From Streptomyces sp. NBC_01116 (lineage in GTDB: Bacteria; Actinomycetota; Actinomycetes; Streptomycetales; Streptomycetaceae): a stretch of 64,000 nucleotides of DNA. A model generated the notes under the pieces. It ran no database searches, was not told the DNA's origin, and saw only the letters and a list, made by a program, of their open reading frames with translations. The stretch covers positions 6,495,501-6,559,500 of the forward strand of contig NZ_CP108644.1 in NCBI RefSeq assembly GCF_041435495.1, in the 5' to 3' direction. A program made the position numbers and the translations under genes. This document shows, in pieces, positions 26,936-35,282 of the stretch. How positions within the stretch are numbered: the stretch's first letter is position 1; the number at the start of each line of letters is the position of its first letter.

Positions 26936-27586
26936 ATGCCTCTGATCTCCGAGGAGCCTCAGATTCCCGAGAGCGCCCAGGGTCCCCGCGTCACTCCGGC
27001 CGCCGGCCGCACCGCGCCGACCCCTCGTCCCGTACCCGGTCCGCGTTCCGCGGCCACTCCGCGTCCCGGCCGTCCGGGTCCCGGCCCCGCGCGCCCCGCG
27101 CCCCCGGCGCAGCGCACCCACCCCGCACCCGCGGCACCCGTCGCTCCGGCACCGGCCCCTGCGGCCCCCCGTCCGGAGCCGGCGGAGAATCGTTCCGCGC
27201 CGCAGATCCAGCTGATCCCGGCTACGGCGGCCGGGGCACTCGACGCGGCCGAGGAAGCCGTCGACCTGCTGCTGGAGTCCGGTCGCGCACCGGGCGACAT
27301 CCTGGTGCTCACCACCGGCGAACAGCACCCGTGGGCCGCCCACGAGCTGTCCTTCGGCGAAGCCGCCTACTGGGCCCAGCACGACGCGGGCGACGACGTC
27401 TTCTTCGCCGACGTCTCCGCGGCGGACCGGGCCACGTCCCGGCCCGTGGTCGTCGTCGCCGTCAACGCCGAGGCGGACCCGGCCGTGGCGCGTACCCTGC
27501 CCGTCGCGCGTGACCGCGCCGCCGCGCTGCTGATCGTCTGCGGAGACCCGCAGACGATCAACTCCGCACTCGGCGCCGGGGTCTGA
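26936..27586 (+). CDS. Hypothetical protein with proline-rich N-terminus and helicase-C-like tail
   Basis: 216 residues. About 90 N-terminal residues are Pro/Ala/Arg low complexity; the rest is a compact alpha/beta segment (GDILVLTTGEQHPW, ARPVVVVAVNAEADP-like region, ALLIVCGDPQTINSALG). The tail resembles the last strands of SF1 helicase domains, but no helicase motifs I-IV are present, so it cannot be a helicase alone. It lies 62 bases after rnhB on the same strand and ends at a terminator. Function unknown. Confidence 0.6.
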   Translation: MPLISEEPQIPESAQGPRVTPAAGRTAPTPRPVPGPRSAATPRPGRPGPGPARPAPPAQRTHPAPAAPVAPAPAPAAPRPEPAENRSAPQIQLIPATAAGALDAAEEAVDLLLESGRAPGDILVLTTGEQHPWAAHELSFGEAAYWAQHDAGDDVFFADVSAADRATSRPVVVVAVNAEADPAVARTLPVARDRAAALLIVCGDPQTINSALGAGV

Positions 27587-27601
27587 ACACATCCCACCGG
27601 T

Positions 27602-27633
27602 GTTCCCGGCCGCCCGCACGGGCGGCCGGGGAC
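27602..27633. terminator. Terminator after the helicase-C-like gene
   Basis: 14-bp stem with one G-U pair (27602-27615 with 27620-27633) and a GCAC loop, 15 bases past the stop. Confidence 0.7.
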
Positions 27634-27705
27634 ACCACCGCCGGTCGCCCGGGCACGCCCGGGACGGACCGCCGACCGCCGATCCGCGCCCGCTCCGCGG
27701 TGGCG

Positions 27706-27728
27706 GGCTGCCCGCTCAGCGGGCAGCC
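27706..27728. terminator. Hairpin overlapping the 3' end of the minus-strand hypothetical gene
   Basis: 10-bp perfect stem (27706-27715 with 27719-27728). The stop codon of the minus-strand gene falls at the loop. Paired back to back with the hairpin at 27602-27633 between convergent genes. Confidence 0.55.
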
Positions 27729-28357
27729 GTGCGACGCAGCGCCTCCGCGGCCCCGCCGCCCGACCGCGTAGGGGCGGCCCGGTGCTCGACGACGGCGTCG
27801 GCCAGGGACTCCGGCTCCGACAGCGAACTGGGCCGCCGCCCGCCCCTTCCCTCGCCGAGCACCTGCCAGCCTCCGCGGGTGAGCGTGATGTAGGCGCCGC
27901 AGCGGAGGCCGTGCAGGGTGCAGGCGTCCCGCAGGCCCCACATCCACGCACCGTCCTCCTCGGTCCAGCGTTCGTCGCCGTCACGGCAGTACAGAAGCAC
28001 GGCCGTACGGACCGGAGTGCGGCGCCGCAGATCGTGCGGGACGACGCGCCGCAACTGCGCCAGCAGGGCGTTGCGGAACTCCCAGCCGTCCGCGGCCACC
28101 GCTGCCCGGCGGGCGAACGAGGCGCTCGCCGTGAGCCGTTCCTCATGATCGAGGACCGCGACCACGGCGGTGGCCGGCGTCGGCCGGTGCCGGGAGTGCA
28201 GTCCGCCGACGACCTCCCGGGGACTCCGGAGCAGAGGTATGCCCGCCGAGGCCCACTCCGCTGGTTCGAGCATCCGGGCAAGGCGGTTGGCGGAGTCTGA
28301 GGCAAACGAGGACGCCGCTGTCGAAGTGGCGGTGGACGGGGCGAATCCGAAGGTCAC
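27716..28357 (-). CDS. Hypothetical protein
   Basis: 213 residues from GTG 28357, which follows GGGAGG at good spacing; the frame is open for another 64 codons upstream, but that part looks non-coding. The middle contains VVAVLDHEERLTASASF, WEFRNALLAQL and RTAVLLYCRDGDERWTEEDGAWMWGLRDAC region (seen as YCRDGDERW and WMWGLRDAC), which look like a real soluble fold. I do not recognise the family. Divergent from recQ and convergent with the helicase-C-like gene. Confidence 0.6.
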   Translation of the reverse strand: MTFGFAPSTATSTAASSFASDSANRLARMLEPAEWASAGIPLLRSPREVVGGLHSRHRPTPATAVVAVLDHEERLTASASFARRAAVAADGWEFRNALLAQLRRVVPHDLRRRTPVRTAVLLYCRDGDERWTEEDGAWMWGLRDACTLHGLRCGAYITLTRGGWQVLGEGRGGRRPSSLSEPESLADAVVEHRAAPTRSGGGAAEALRRTAAR

Positions 28358-28662
28358 GGTCCTCCCTTCGCTACGCGCCCACAGTGCGGGCAGGGTCGAG
28401 TGAGGGCGCGCCGCGGCACAGCCCTTCCGGGCCCGATGAGGAACTGTGCGGGGGCAGCTCCAATTCTCCCTGGCCCACCGGCAGGCGGCAACGAGCAATT
28501 GCTGTGGCTGACGGGAATCAGCCGGAATGACACTGATATCCCTGCCCAAACCCGCCCGGGATGACTCCCTCCGTCACCCCTGAATCGCGAGGACCAGCAG
28601 AAACACCGCCGTCGCGGTGGGTGGATTCGCCGATTGTCCGTCCCATCGGGTTGCATGGAGGC
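28358..28662. promoter_or_regulatory. Divergent region upstream of recQ, with a weak damage-promoter-like match
   Basis: TTGTCCGTC (28634-28642), 8 bases, TTGCAT (28651-28656): 7 of 9 and 2 of 3 matches to the TTGTCRGTG-N8-TANNNT damage promoter, ending six bases before the recQ ATG. GGAGG (28657-28661) sits directly after it. Otherwise I see nothing distinctive in these 305 bases. Confidence 0.3.
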
Positions 28663-30822
28663 ATGGACACCCTGGAGCTCCGCACCGAAGCCGACGCCAT
28701 CCTCGCTGAGCTGGTCGGTGCGCCCGGGGGATCGGCGCGGCTGCGGGAGGACCAGTGGCAGGCGGTGGCGGCCCTGGTGGAGGAGCGTCGTCGTGCGCTG
28801 GTGGTCCAGCGCACGGGGTGGGGCAAGTCGGCGGTGTACTTCGTGGCCACCGCGCTGCTGCGGCGGCGCGGAGCCGGTCCGACGGTGATCATCTCGCCGC
28901 TGTTGGCGTTGATGCGCAACCAGGTCGAGTCGGCGGCGCGCGCGGGCATCCAGGCGCGCACCATCAATTCGGCCAACCCCGAGGAGTGGGAAACGATCTA
29001 CGGGGAGGTGGAGCGCGGCGAGACCGACGTTCTCCTGGTGAGCCCGGAGCGCCTCAATTCCGTGGACTTCCGTGATCAGGTCCTGCCGAAGCTCGCCGCG
29101 ACGACCGGCCTGCTGGTGGTCGACGAGGCGCACTGCATCTCCGACTGGGGCCACGATTTCCGGCCCGACTACCGCCGGCTGCGCACGATGCTCGCGGAGT
29201 TGCCGGCGGGAGTGCCGGTGCTCGCCACCACCGCCACGGCCAACGCGCGGGTGACCGCGGACGTGGCCGAGCAGTTGGGCACCGGCGGCGGGGACGCGCT
29301 GGTTCTGCGGGGGCCGCTGGACCGCGAGAGCCTGCGGCTGGGCGTGCTGGAGCTGCCGAACGCGGCGCACCGGCTCGCGTGGCTGGGGGAGCGGCTGGGG
29401 GATCTGCAGGGTTCGGGGATCATCTACACGCTGACGGTGGCGGCGGCGGAGGAGGTCGCCGCGTTCCTGCGGCAGCGCGGATATCCGGTGGCCTCGTACA
29501 CGGGGAAGACGGAGAACGCCGACCGGTTGCAGGCGGAGGAGGATCTGCTGGCGAACCGGGTGAAGGCCCTGGTGGCGACCTCCGCGCTGGGAATGGGTTT
29601 CGACAAGCCGGACCTCGGATTCGTGGTGCATCTGGGATCGCCCTCGTCGCCGATCGCCTATTACCAGCAGGTGGGGCGTGCGGGGCGCGGCGTGGACCAC
29701 GCCGATGTCCTGTTGCTTCCGGGCAAGGAGGACGAGGCGATCTGGGCGTATTTCGCTTCGGTGGGATTCCCGCCCGAGGAGCAGGTGCGGCGCACCCTGG
29801 ACGTGCTGGGGCAGGCGGGCCGTCCGTTGTCGCTGCCGGCGCTGGAGCCTTTGGTGGACCTCCGGCGCTCGCGTCTGGAGACGATGCTGAAGGTCCTGGA
29901 CGTGGACGGTGCGGTCAAGCGCGTGAAGGGTGGCTGGACCGCGACGGGGCAGCCGTGGGCGTACGACGCGGAGCGGTACGCCTGGGTCGCGAAGCAGCGG
30001 GCGGCGGAGCAGCAGGCGATGCGGGAGTACGTGGCGACCACGGAGTGCCGCATGGAGTTCCTGCAACGGCAGCTCGACGACGAGAAGGCGGTGCCGTGCG
30101 GCCGCTGCGACACCTGCGCGGGACCCTGGCTCGACCCGGCCGTCTCCTCCGGGGCCCTCTCGGCGGCGACGGGTGAGCTGGGGCGGCCGGGCGTCGAGGT
30201 CGAGCCCCGCAAGATGTGGCCCACCGGCCTGGCCTCGGTCGGCATGGACCTCAAGGGCCGCATCCCCGCGGGGCAGCAGGCGCTGACGGGACGCGCTCTG
30301 GGGAGGCTGTCGGACATCGGCTGGGGCAACCGCCTCCGCCCGCTGTTGTCGGCACAGGCCGCGGACGGGCCGGTCCCGGACGACGTGCTGAACGCCGTGG
30401 TGACGGTGCTGGCGGACTGGGCCCGCTCGCCGGGCGGCTGGGCCGGCGGTGCGGCCGACGCGGTGGCGCGGCCCGTGGGCATCGTCGTCGTGCCGTCACG
30501 CACCCGCCCCCGGCTGGTCACGTCCCTGGCCGAGGGAGTGGCCCGGGTCGGGAGGCTCCCACTCCTGGGCAGCCTGGCCTACACCCCGCATGCCGACGTC
30601 CACGCCGCGCACCGCAGCAACTCCGCCCAGCGGCTGCGCGCCCTGGCCGACTCGTTCGCGGTGCCCGACGAACTCGCCGCCGCACTGGCCGAGGCCCACG
30701 GCCCGGTTCTGCTCGTCGACGACTACACCGACTCCGGCTGGACCCTCGCCGTGGGCGCACGCCTGCTCCGGCAGGCCGGTGCCGATGAGGTGCTCCCGCT
30801 CGTCCTGGCCGTGGCCGGGTAG
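28663..30822 (+). CDS. recQ: RecQ-type DNA helicase fused to a C-terminal phosphoribosyltransferase domain
   Basis: 719-residue protein. Helicase core, residues 20-340: Walker A RTGWGKSAVYF, Walker B/DEAH VVDEAHCISDWGHDFRPDYR, TTATANARV, MGFDKPDLGFVVHLG and QQVGRAGRG. A zinc-binding CGRCDTCAGPW follows near 480, as in the RecQ C-terminal region. Residues 600-719 form a type I PRTase-like fold whose PRPP loop VLLVDDYTDSGWT lies near 681-693, with GIVVVPSRTRP upstream. ATG 28663 has GGAGG immediately upstream. RecQ unwinds 3' to 5' in recombination and fork repair; the PRTase domain may bind nucleotides or be catalytic, and its role is unknown. Confidence 0.88.
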   Translation: MDTLELRTEADAILAELVGAPGGSARLREDQWQAVAALVEERRRALVVQRTGWGKSAVYFVATALLRRRGAGPTVIISPLLALMRNQVESAARAGIQARTINSANPEEWETIYGEVERGETDVLLVSPERLNSVDFRDQVLPKLAATTGLLVVDEAHCISDWGHDFRPDYRRLRTMLAELPAGVPVLATTATANARVTADVAEQLGTGGGDALVLRGPLDRESLRLGVLELPNAAHRLAWLGERLGDLQGSGIIYTLTVAAAEEVAAFLRQRGYPVASYTGKTENADRLQAEEDLLANRVKALVATSALGMGFDKPDLGFVVHLGSPSSPIAYYQQVGRAGRGVDHADVLLLPGKEDEAIWAYFASVGFPPEEQVRRTLDVLGQAGRPLSLPALEPLVDLRRSRLETMLKVLDVDGAVKRVKGGWTATGQPWAYDAERYAWVAKQRAAEQQAMREYVATTECRMEFLQRQLDDEKAVPCGRCDTCAGPWLDPAVSSGALSAATGELGRPGVEVEPRKMWPTGLASVGMDLKGRIPAGQQALTGRALGRLSDIGWGNRLRPLLSAQAADGPVPDDVLNAVVTVLADWARSPGGWAGGAADAVARPVGIVVVPSRTRPRLVTSLAEGVARVGRLPLLGSLAYTPHADVHAAHRSNSAQRLRALADSFAVPDELAAALAEAHGPVLLVDDYTDSGWTLAVGARLLRQAGADEVLPLVLAVAG

Positions 30823-30886
30823 GCCGGGCAGGCCGCGAACCGAACACGCCGCGCTGCAACACGATATCGAGGCCCGAACGACCGGG

Positions 30887-30922
30887 GCGACCCCTGTGGA
30901 TAACGTTATCCACAGGGGTCGC
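30887..30922. other. 36-bp perfect palindrome of two inverted DnaA boxes
   Basis: Bases 30887-30922 read identically on both strands. The centre is TGTGGATAA-CG-TTATCCACA, that is, two perfect TTATCCACA DnaA boxes in opposite orientation separated by 2 bp, flanked by GCGACCCC/GGGGTCGC arms. It lies 65 bases after recQ and 32 bases before the DUF4192 start. Possible roles are a DnaA-binding regulatory or titration site, an operator, or a loop-less terminator or cruciform. Confidence 0.85.
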
Positions 30923-30953
30923 GGGATACGGCGGCCTGCGGGACCGTCAAGGC

Positions 30954-32333
30954 ATGAACAAGCACCAGGAATCCACCGGCCGGGCCGGGGAGCAGCAGAT
31001 CACCCTGCGCGGCCCCGCCGAGCTGGCCGACGCCCTCCCGTATCTCATGGGCTTCTATCCCAACGACAGCGTCGTGATGGTCGCGCTGCACGGCGGCCGG
31101 GGCCGTTTCGGCGGCCGGCTCCGCCTCGGAATTCCGCAGGCGCCCGGTGAATGGGGGCCGGTCGCCGACCAGTTGGCGGAGTGTCTGGTATCCGGGAGCG
31201 AGCGCCGCGAAGGACGGCCCGACGCGATCGTGGTCTTCCTCTGCCAGGACTCCCCGGACGGGTCGGGCGGCCGACTGACCATGGAGCGGCTCAGGCCGTT
31301 CGCGCAACGCCTGCGCACGGCGTGCGGAGCACTCGACGTTCCGGTCCTCGAAGCGCTCTGCATCTCCGACGGCCGTTACTGGTCCTACTGCTGCCCCGAC
31401 CTCCGATGCTGCCCCGACCAGGGAAACCCGCTGGCCATGCCCGGCACCACGGTGATGGCCGCGGCCGCCGCCTACGCGGGCGTCCATGTGCGGGGCACGT
31501 TGCGCGACATGGAGGCGCGGCTCCAGCCGTGGCGGACCCCAGCAGCCGTGACCGCGCAGGAGGAGGCACTGGACAGGGCGGCACCGGCGTTGATCCCGAG
31601 GCTCCTCGACGAGCGGGCCAGGGGCGAGGTCGCGACGGAGACCCTCCGGACGGCGCGCACGCTCATGGCCCGCATCGAGGAGGCACAGCCCGCGCCGCCC
31701 GCGCTCTCGGACGCCGGGGACGACCAGTTGATCGGCTCCGACGAGGCCGCGGCCATCATCCTCGGGCTCCAGGACCGGGAGACCCGGGACAAGGCCGCCG
31801 CCTGGATGGAGGGCGCGGAAGCACAAGCGGCCCTGCGGCTGTGGCGGACGCTGGCACGGCGTTGCGTCGGACCGTACGGGGAGCACGCCGCCGCCCCGCT
31901 CACCCTGGCGGGCTGGGTCTCCTGGTCCACGGGCGACGAACCCGGCGCGCGGGTCGCCCTGGCCCTGGCACTGCGCGCCGATCCCGACTACACGTTCGCC
32001 CAGCTGCTGCATCGGGCCTGCAACGAAGGACTCGACCCCGAGGCCCTGCGCCGCTGCCTGCGCGAGGCCGCGGTCGAAGGGGCGAGTCCCGATGCCCGGG
32101 CCGTGGAGGCGGTGATGGACACCGCCGACGACCGGGGCGCCACGTCGCCGCGCGTTCGCAGGGTCCGCCCACGGCCCGACGGGGGCCGGGGGCAGGGGCG
32201 CGCTCACCGGCGCCCAAGTGGAGAGCGGGTGAAGGCGTCATCCGGTTCGCCCCGCCCCTGGGCCTCGGCGGCCGGACGGCGGTCGCGTGAGGCCCGGCGC
32301 TACGGCCGCCGGGGCAGCAGGACGCGACGATGA
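30954..32333 (+). CDS. DUF4192 protein
   Basis: 459 residues. The N-terminus carries the DUF4192 hallmark (LADALPYLMGFYPNDSVVMVAL, seen here as ALPYLMGFYPNDSVVM), followed by DAIVVFLCQ, a CCPDLRCCPDQGNP cysteine-rich turn and, near residues 310-370, LAGWVSWSTGDEPGARVALALAL plus FAQLLHRACNEGLDP, also typical of the family. DUF4192 proteins are widespread in actinobacteria and have no assigned function. Only a weak ribosome-binding site (AAGG) precedes ATG 30954. The DnaA-box palindrome sits directly upstream and may control it. The last 60 residues are Arg-rich and disordered. Confidence 0.85.
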   Translation: MNKHQESTGRAGEQQITLRGPAELADALPYLMGFYPNDSVVMVALHGGRGRFGGRLRLGIPQAPGEWGPVADQLAECLVSGSERREGRPDAIVVFLCQDSPDGSGGRLTMERLRPFAQRLRTACGALDVPVLEALCISDGRYWSYCCPDLRCCPDQGNPLAMPGTTVMAAAAAYAGVHVRGTLRDMEARLQPWRTPAAVTAQEEALDRAAPALIPRLLDERARGEVATETLRTARTLMARIEEAQPAPPALSDAGDDQLIGSDEAAAIILGLQDRETRDKAAAWMEGAEAQAALRLWRTLARRCVGPYGEHAAAPLTLAGWVSWSTGDEPGARVALALALRADPDYTFAQLLHRACNEGLDPEALRRCLREAAVEGASPDARAVEAVMDTADDRGATSPRVRRVRPRPDGGRGQGRAHRRPSGERVKASSGSPRPWASAAGRRSREARRYGRRGSRTRR

Positions 32334-32808
32334 CCCGGACGCGAGCCGAAGAACCGGGCGTGGGCGTCCGGCCCGCCGACCGGCCGGGACGCGGACTGCT
32401 GCCCCGCCTGGCTCAACTGACGGAGCGTGAGCCCCGATGGTGACCGGCTGCCCCTCGTCCCTCGCCCCTCGCCCTCGCGCTCCGGTTCCCCGCTCTGGCT
32501 CCTCGCTCTCGGCCGGCCTCTTCGGCCGTGCCGTGATGCCGCGCCCCGCGCCGCGAGTCCGGAATCGTGGAACCCCGCCCCGCCTTGTCCTTCAACCTCC
32601 GCCCGTGGTCGGCCTCACGGCTGACCACGGGTCGCCTTCACCGGACAGCTGGACGACGTCCGCGCGAGCTTCCACGGCTGCCTCACCGACGCCGCCGCGG
32701 CTGACCGCCGACCGCCTCCGCGGCGACGTCGACCGCCTGACCGTCGCTGGGCACCGGCAGGCCGACCCACGCCGGGAGGCTGCCGACCGCAAGGGAAAGG
32801 GGCCGTAG
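32334..32808. other. 475-base gap without an intact gene
   Basis: Overlapping ORFs here have poor codon bias and are rejected as genes. The only coding-like trace is the short COG0523-like fragment near 32628-32702. No hairpin, repeat or promoter stands out. Confidence 0.5.
32628..32702 (+). pseudogene. Possible remnant of a CobW/COG0523 C-terminal domain
   Basis: Immediately after an in-frame TGA the sequence reads RVAFTGQLDDVRASFHGCL then TDAA, which resembles the C-terminal signature of CobW-family GTPases (VFTG...LDxCLLTDxE). The match then dissolves into Arg/Pro-rich translation and no start or upstream domain is readable in any frame. Best read as decayed debris; chance similarity is possible. 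Confidence 0.3.
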
Positions 32809-33057
32809 TCAGTGGCCCATGCGGCGCTGCTCGTCGAACCGGAGCAGCACCCGTACCAGACGCCACACTCCGGCCACCGCACCGAGCAGTGCACCGCCCA
32901 CCAACAGGCCTTTCCTCGCCGATCCAGAGAGGTCAAGAACCAGGACGAGCGCCCAGGCGGAGGCAGAGATCACTCCAGCCAGCACGGCGGCAGTCACCAG
33001 GGCGAAAGCGATCTCCACCGTCACCGCGTCCTTCTCCCACCGCGACTCACGCCCCAT
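32809..33057 (-). CDS. Small two-helix membrane protein, DUF6332-like
   Basis: 82 residues from ATG 33057 (two codons longer from 33063). N-terminal RWEKDAVTVEI leads into a hydrophobic helix (AFALVTAAVLAGVISASAW) and a second one (GLLVGGALLGAVAGVW), then a basic tail. The layout matches small Streptomyces proteins that I recall as DUF6332; not checked by search. No strong ribosome-binding site. Function unknown. Confidence 0.6.
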   Translation of the reverse strand: MGRESRWEKDAVTVEIAFALVTAAVLAGVISASAWALVLVLDLSGSARKGLLVGGALLGAVAGVWRLVRVLLRFDEQRRMGH

Positions 33058-33244
33058 GTCCATGCTGCAAGTCTCACATCACGGTCAAGAATCCGGCCCG
33101 CAGACGTCGGCCGGCCCGTTCGTGACCCGGGGCCCGTCACCCCCGAGGAGTCGCGGGGCCACTGACTCGCTCCGACACGGCTCACGCACGGGCCGGGGCA
33201 ACACCGGACAGATGGTCACCGGGTACGTCGGGCTGCCCCGGCGA

Positions 33245-34828
33245 TCAGCCCCGGCTCGGGGCTTCGGCCCTCAGGAGCTTCTTGTCGGGCTTGCCCGCGT
33301 CAGTCAGCGGCAGGGCGCCGGTGAAGTCGACGCGGTCGGGCTCGTACATGGCGCCCCGCCCCTCCCGTACCCAGGTCCGCAGGTCGTCGCTGGTCACAGG
33401 GGCACCGGGGGCGGTGACGACCGACGCGTGGATGTGCTCGTATCCGCCGGTTCCCTTCACCCCGTAGACCGCGGACTGCCGTACGGCGGGGTGCGTGTTG
33501 AGGAAGTCCTCCAGTTCGGTGGTGTACACGTGGCCGCCCACGACCGCGATCATGTCCTTGATCCGGTCGACGACGGTCAGATACCCCCGGGTGTCCAGGG
33601 AGCCGAGGTCGCCGGTGTGCACCCACCCGTCGCGCAGGACCTGGGCAGTGAGGTCGGGGTTCTTCCAGTATCCCTCGAACACCATCTCCGAGCGTACGCA
33701 GATCTCCCCGACCCGACCGGCGGGCAGCACGCGGCCGGTCTCGTCGCGGATCTCGACCTCGACCCCCGGCACGGGTCGCCCGGCGGTGCGCAGGACGTCG
33801 GGGTGGTCGGGATCGTGCTCGGCGGCGGGCAGCACGCTCACGGCACCGGCCTCGAACTGCCCGTAACCCTGCTGGAGAACAGGCCCGAAGAGGCGCACGG
33901 CCTCGGCGATGCGCGCCGGGGAGGAGGGGGTCCCGCCGTAGGTGATCTGCTGGAGGCTGGAGGTATCGGTGCGCGCGGCGTCGGGGTGGTCCAGGACCTG
34001 GTAGAGCAGCGGGGGCAGCAGCATCATGTTGGTGATCCGCTCACGCGTGATCGTGGCGAGGACCTCGGCCGGGTCGAACGCGTAGTGCAGCACGACCGTG
34101 CCCCCGGCGGAGAGAGTGCCGTCCGCGATGAATCCGGCTGCGTGCGACAACGGGGTGCACACCAAGTCCCGCCGCCCCGTGCCGCTGAACAGCTCCCTCG
34201 TGCGCGCGACTCCGCCCTGCATCCGGGCGAAGGTGCTGCGAACTCCCTTGGGATGCCCGGTGGTTCCGCCCGAGTGCCGGATGAAGCACAGGTCGTCGGG
34301 GCGCGCGGCGCTCTCCACGGGGGCGTCCGGCTGTTCTGCTGCGAGCGCCAGGAGGTCCTCGCCCAGGCTTTCCGCAGCGTGCTCGTGACCAGGGCCGCCT
34401 TGTTCGGGGGCCTTGCCCAGGAGCAGGACGCGCTCGATCGGGGCGACGGCGCGGACCAGTTCGGCGGCCCGGCCGGCCAGACGCGGGTCGACGATCAGGG
34501 CGTACGTCTCCACGTCGGCCATCATCAGGGCCTGCACGTCGCAGGCGAGCCGGTTGTAGAGGTGGTTGAAGTGCGCGCCGAGCAGGTTGACCGCGTACCG
34601 CACCGCGATCGTCTCGGGCAGGTTTCCGCACAGGAGGGTGACCGTACGGCCCGGTCCCACCCCGCGCTCCCGCAGCGCTCGCGCCAACCGGTGGACCAGG
34701 GACCGGAATTCACCGGCGCCCATACGCCGGTCCCCGTCCACCAGGACGTCGCGGCCGGACTCGTCGGCCAGGCCCTCCAGGATGATCTCCACATAGTTGC
34801 GGAACTGCGGCGCGGGCATCGACGTCAC
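33245..34828 (-). CDS. Class I adenylate-forming (acyl/aryl-CoA ligase-like) enzyme
   Basis: 527 residues from GTG 34828, with GAGG four bases upstream; ATG 34819 is an alternative. All core motifs are present: A3 IRHSGGTTGHPKGV, A5 YGQFEAGAVS, A7 WVHTGDLG, A8 VVDRIKDMI and the A10 lysine in AGKPDKKLLR. It should activate a carboxylic acid as an adenylate and pass it to CoA or a carrier. The substrate cannot be predicted. No carrier protein, thioesterase or other pathway enzyme adjoins it, so its partner is elsewhere. It lies in the accessory-looking stretch between core genes. Confidence 0.85.
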   Translation of the reverse strand: MTSMPAPQFRNYVEIILEGLADESGRDVLVDGDRRMGAGEFRSLVHRLARALRERGVGPGRTVTLLCGNLPETIAVRYAVNLLGAHFNHLYNRLACDVQALMMADVETYALIVDPRLAGRAAELVRAVAPIERVLLLGKAPEQGGPGHEHAAESLGEDLLALAAEQPDAPVESAARPDDLCFIRHSGGTTGHPKGVRSTFARMQGGVARTRELFSGTGRRDLVCTPLSHAAGFIADGTLSAGGTVVLHYAFDPAEVLATITRERITNMMLLPPLLYQVLDHPDAARTDTSSLQQITYGGTPSSPARIAEAVRLFGPVLQQGYGQFEAGAVSVLPAAEHDPDHPDVLRTAGRPVPGVEVEIRDETGRVLPAGRVGEICVRSEMVFEGYWKNPDLTAQVLRDGWVHTGDLGSLDTRGYLTVVDRIKDMIAVVGGHVYTTELEDFLNTHPAVRQSAVYGVKGTGGYEHIHASVVTAPGAPVTSDDLRTWVREGRGAMYEPDRVDFTGALPLTDAGKPDKKLLRAEAPSRG

Positions 34829-35282
34829 GCTTCCTCTTCCCTCTCCATCAGAAGGCGTTCGACGCGAACGCGCATCACCGACGTGCTCCGGATGCATGGC
34901 TGTCGGCCAGCGGGCGGGCAGTGCTGAGGATACGGCGCGGCCACCCGGCTCCGGCGACCGCCGGCGAGGTGGCCGACCAGCCGGAAACGTGCCGCGGCAC
35001 GGTCCACGGCCAGGAGAAGGCTTCGCCGTCGCCGCGGGAGACCTCGGCGTAGCCCGTGCCTTCGCCGCTCACCCGTCGTCGTCGGCACCGCCGCACCCGG
35101 TGAGGGCTTCCGGCACCGCCTCCGTGTGCTCGTACGCCCGGGTGACAGCCGGCGGCTCAAGCAGGTGGTCCGCCCGTTCCGGCCGGTGGCGCCACGTTGA
35201 TTCGCCGCCCCGCTCGTGTTTTCTCCTCGGGTGGTCGTGAGCCCTGCCGTGCTGCCGCCGGCCCGAGGAGGAACGGTGTCCG
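34829..35282. other. 454-base intergenic region, ligase / epimerase
   Basis: Holds the divergent promoters of the ligase and the epimerase plus one small coding-biased ORF described separately. GAGGAGGAA (35265-35273) is the epimerase ribosome-binding site. No clear operator or hairpin seen. Confidence 0.4.
34875..35072 (-). CDS. Possible small ORF or gene remnant
   Basis: 65 codons from GTG 35072 with unusually consistent G/C third positions for a gap; contains GEGTGYAEVSRGDGEAFSW and VAGAGWPRRI. There is no ribosome-binding site and I recognise no family. It may be the 3' piece of a lost gene, or chance. Confidence 0.25.
   Translation of the reverse strand: MSGEGTGYAEVSRGDGEAFSWPWTVPRHVSGWSATSPAVAGAGWPRRILSTARPLADSHASGARR

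Noticed and set aside
32437..32808. 123-codon ORF after the DUF4192 gene
   Set aside because: Pro/Arg/Ser-rich translation, no ribosome-binding site, poor third-position bias, no family resemblance.
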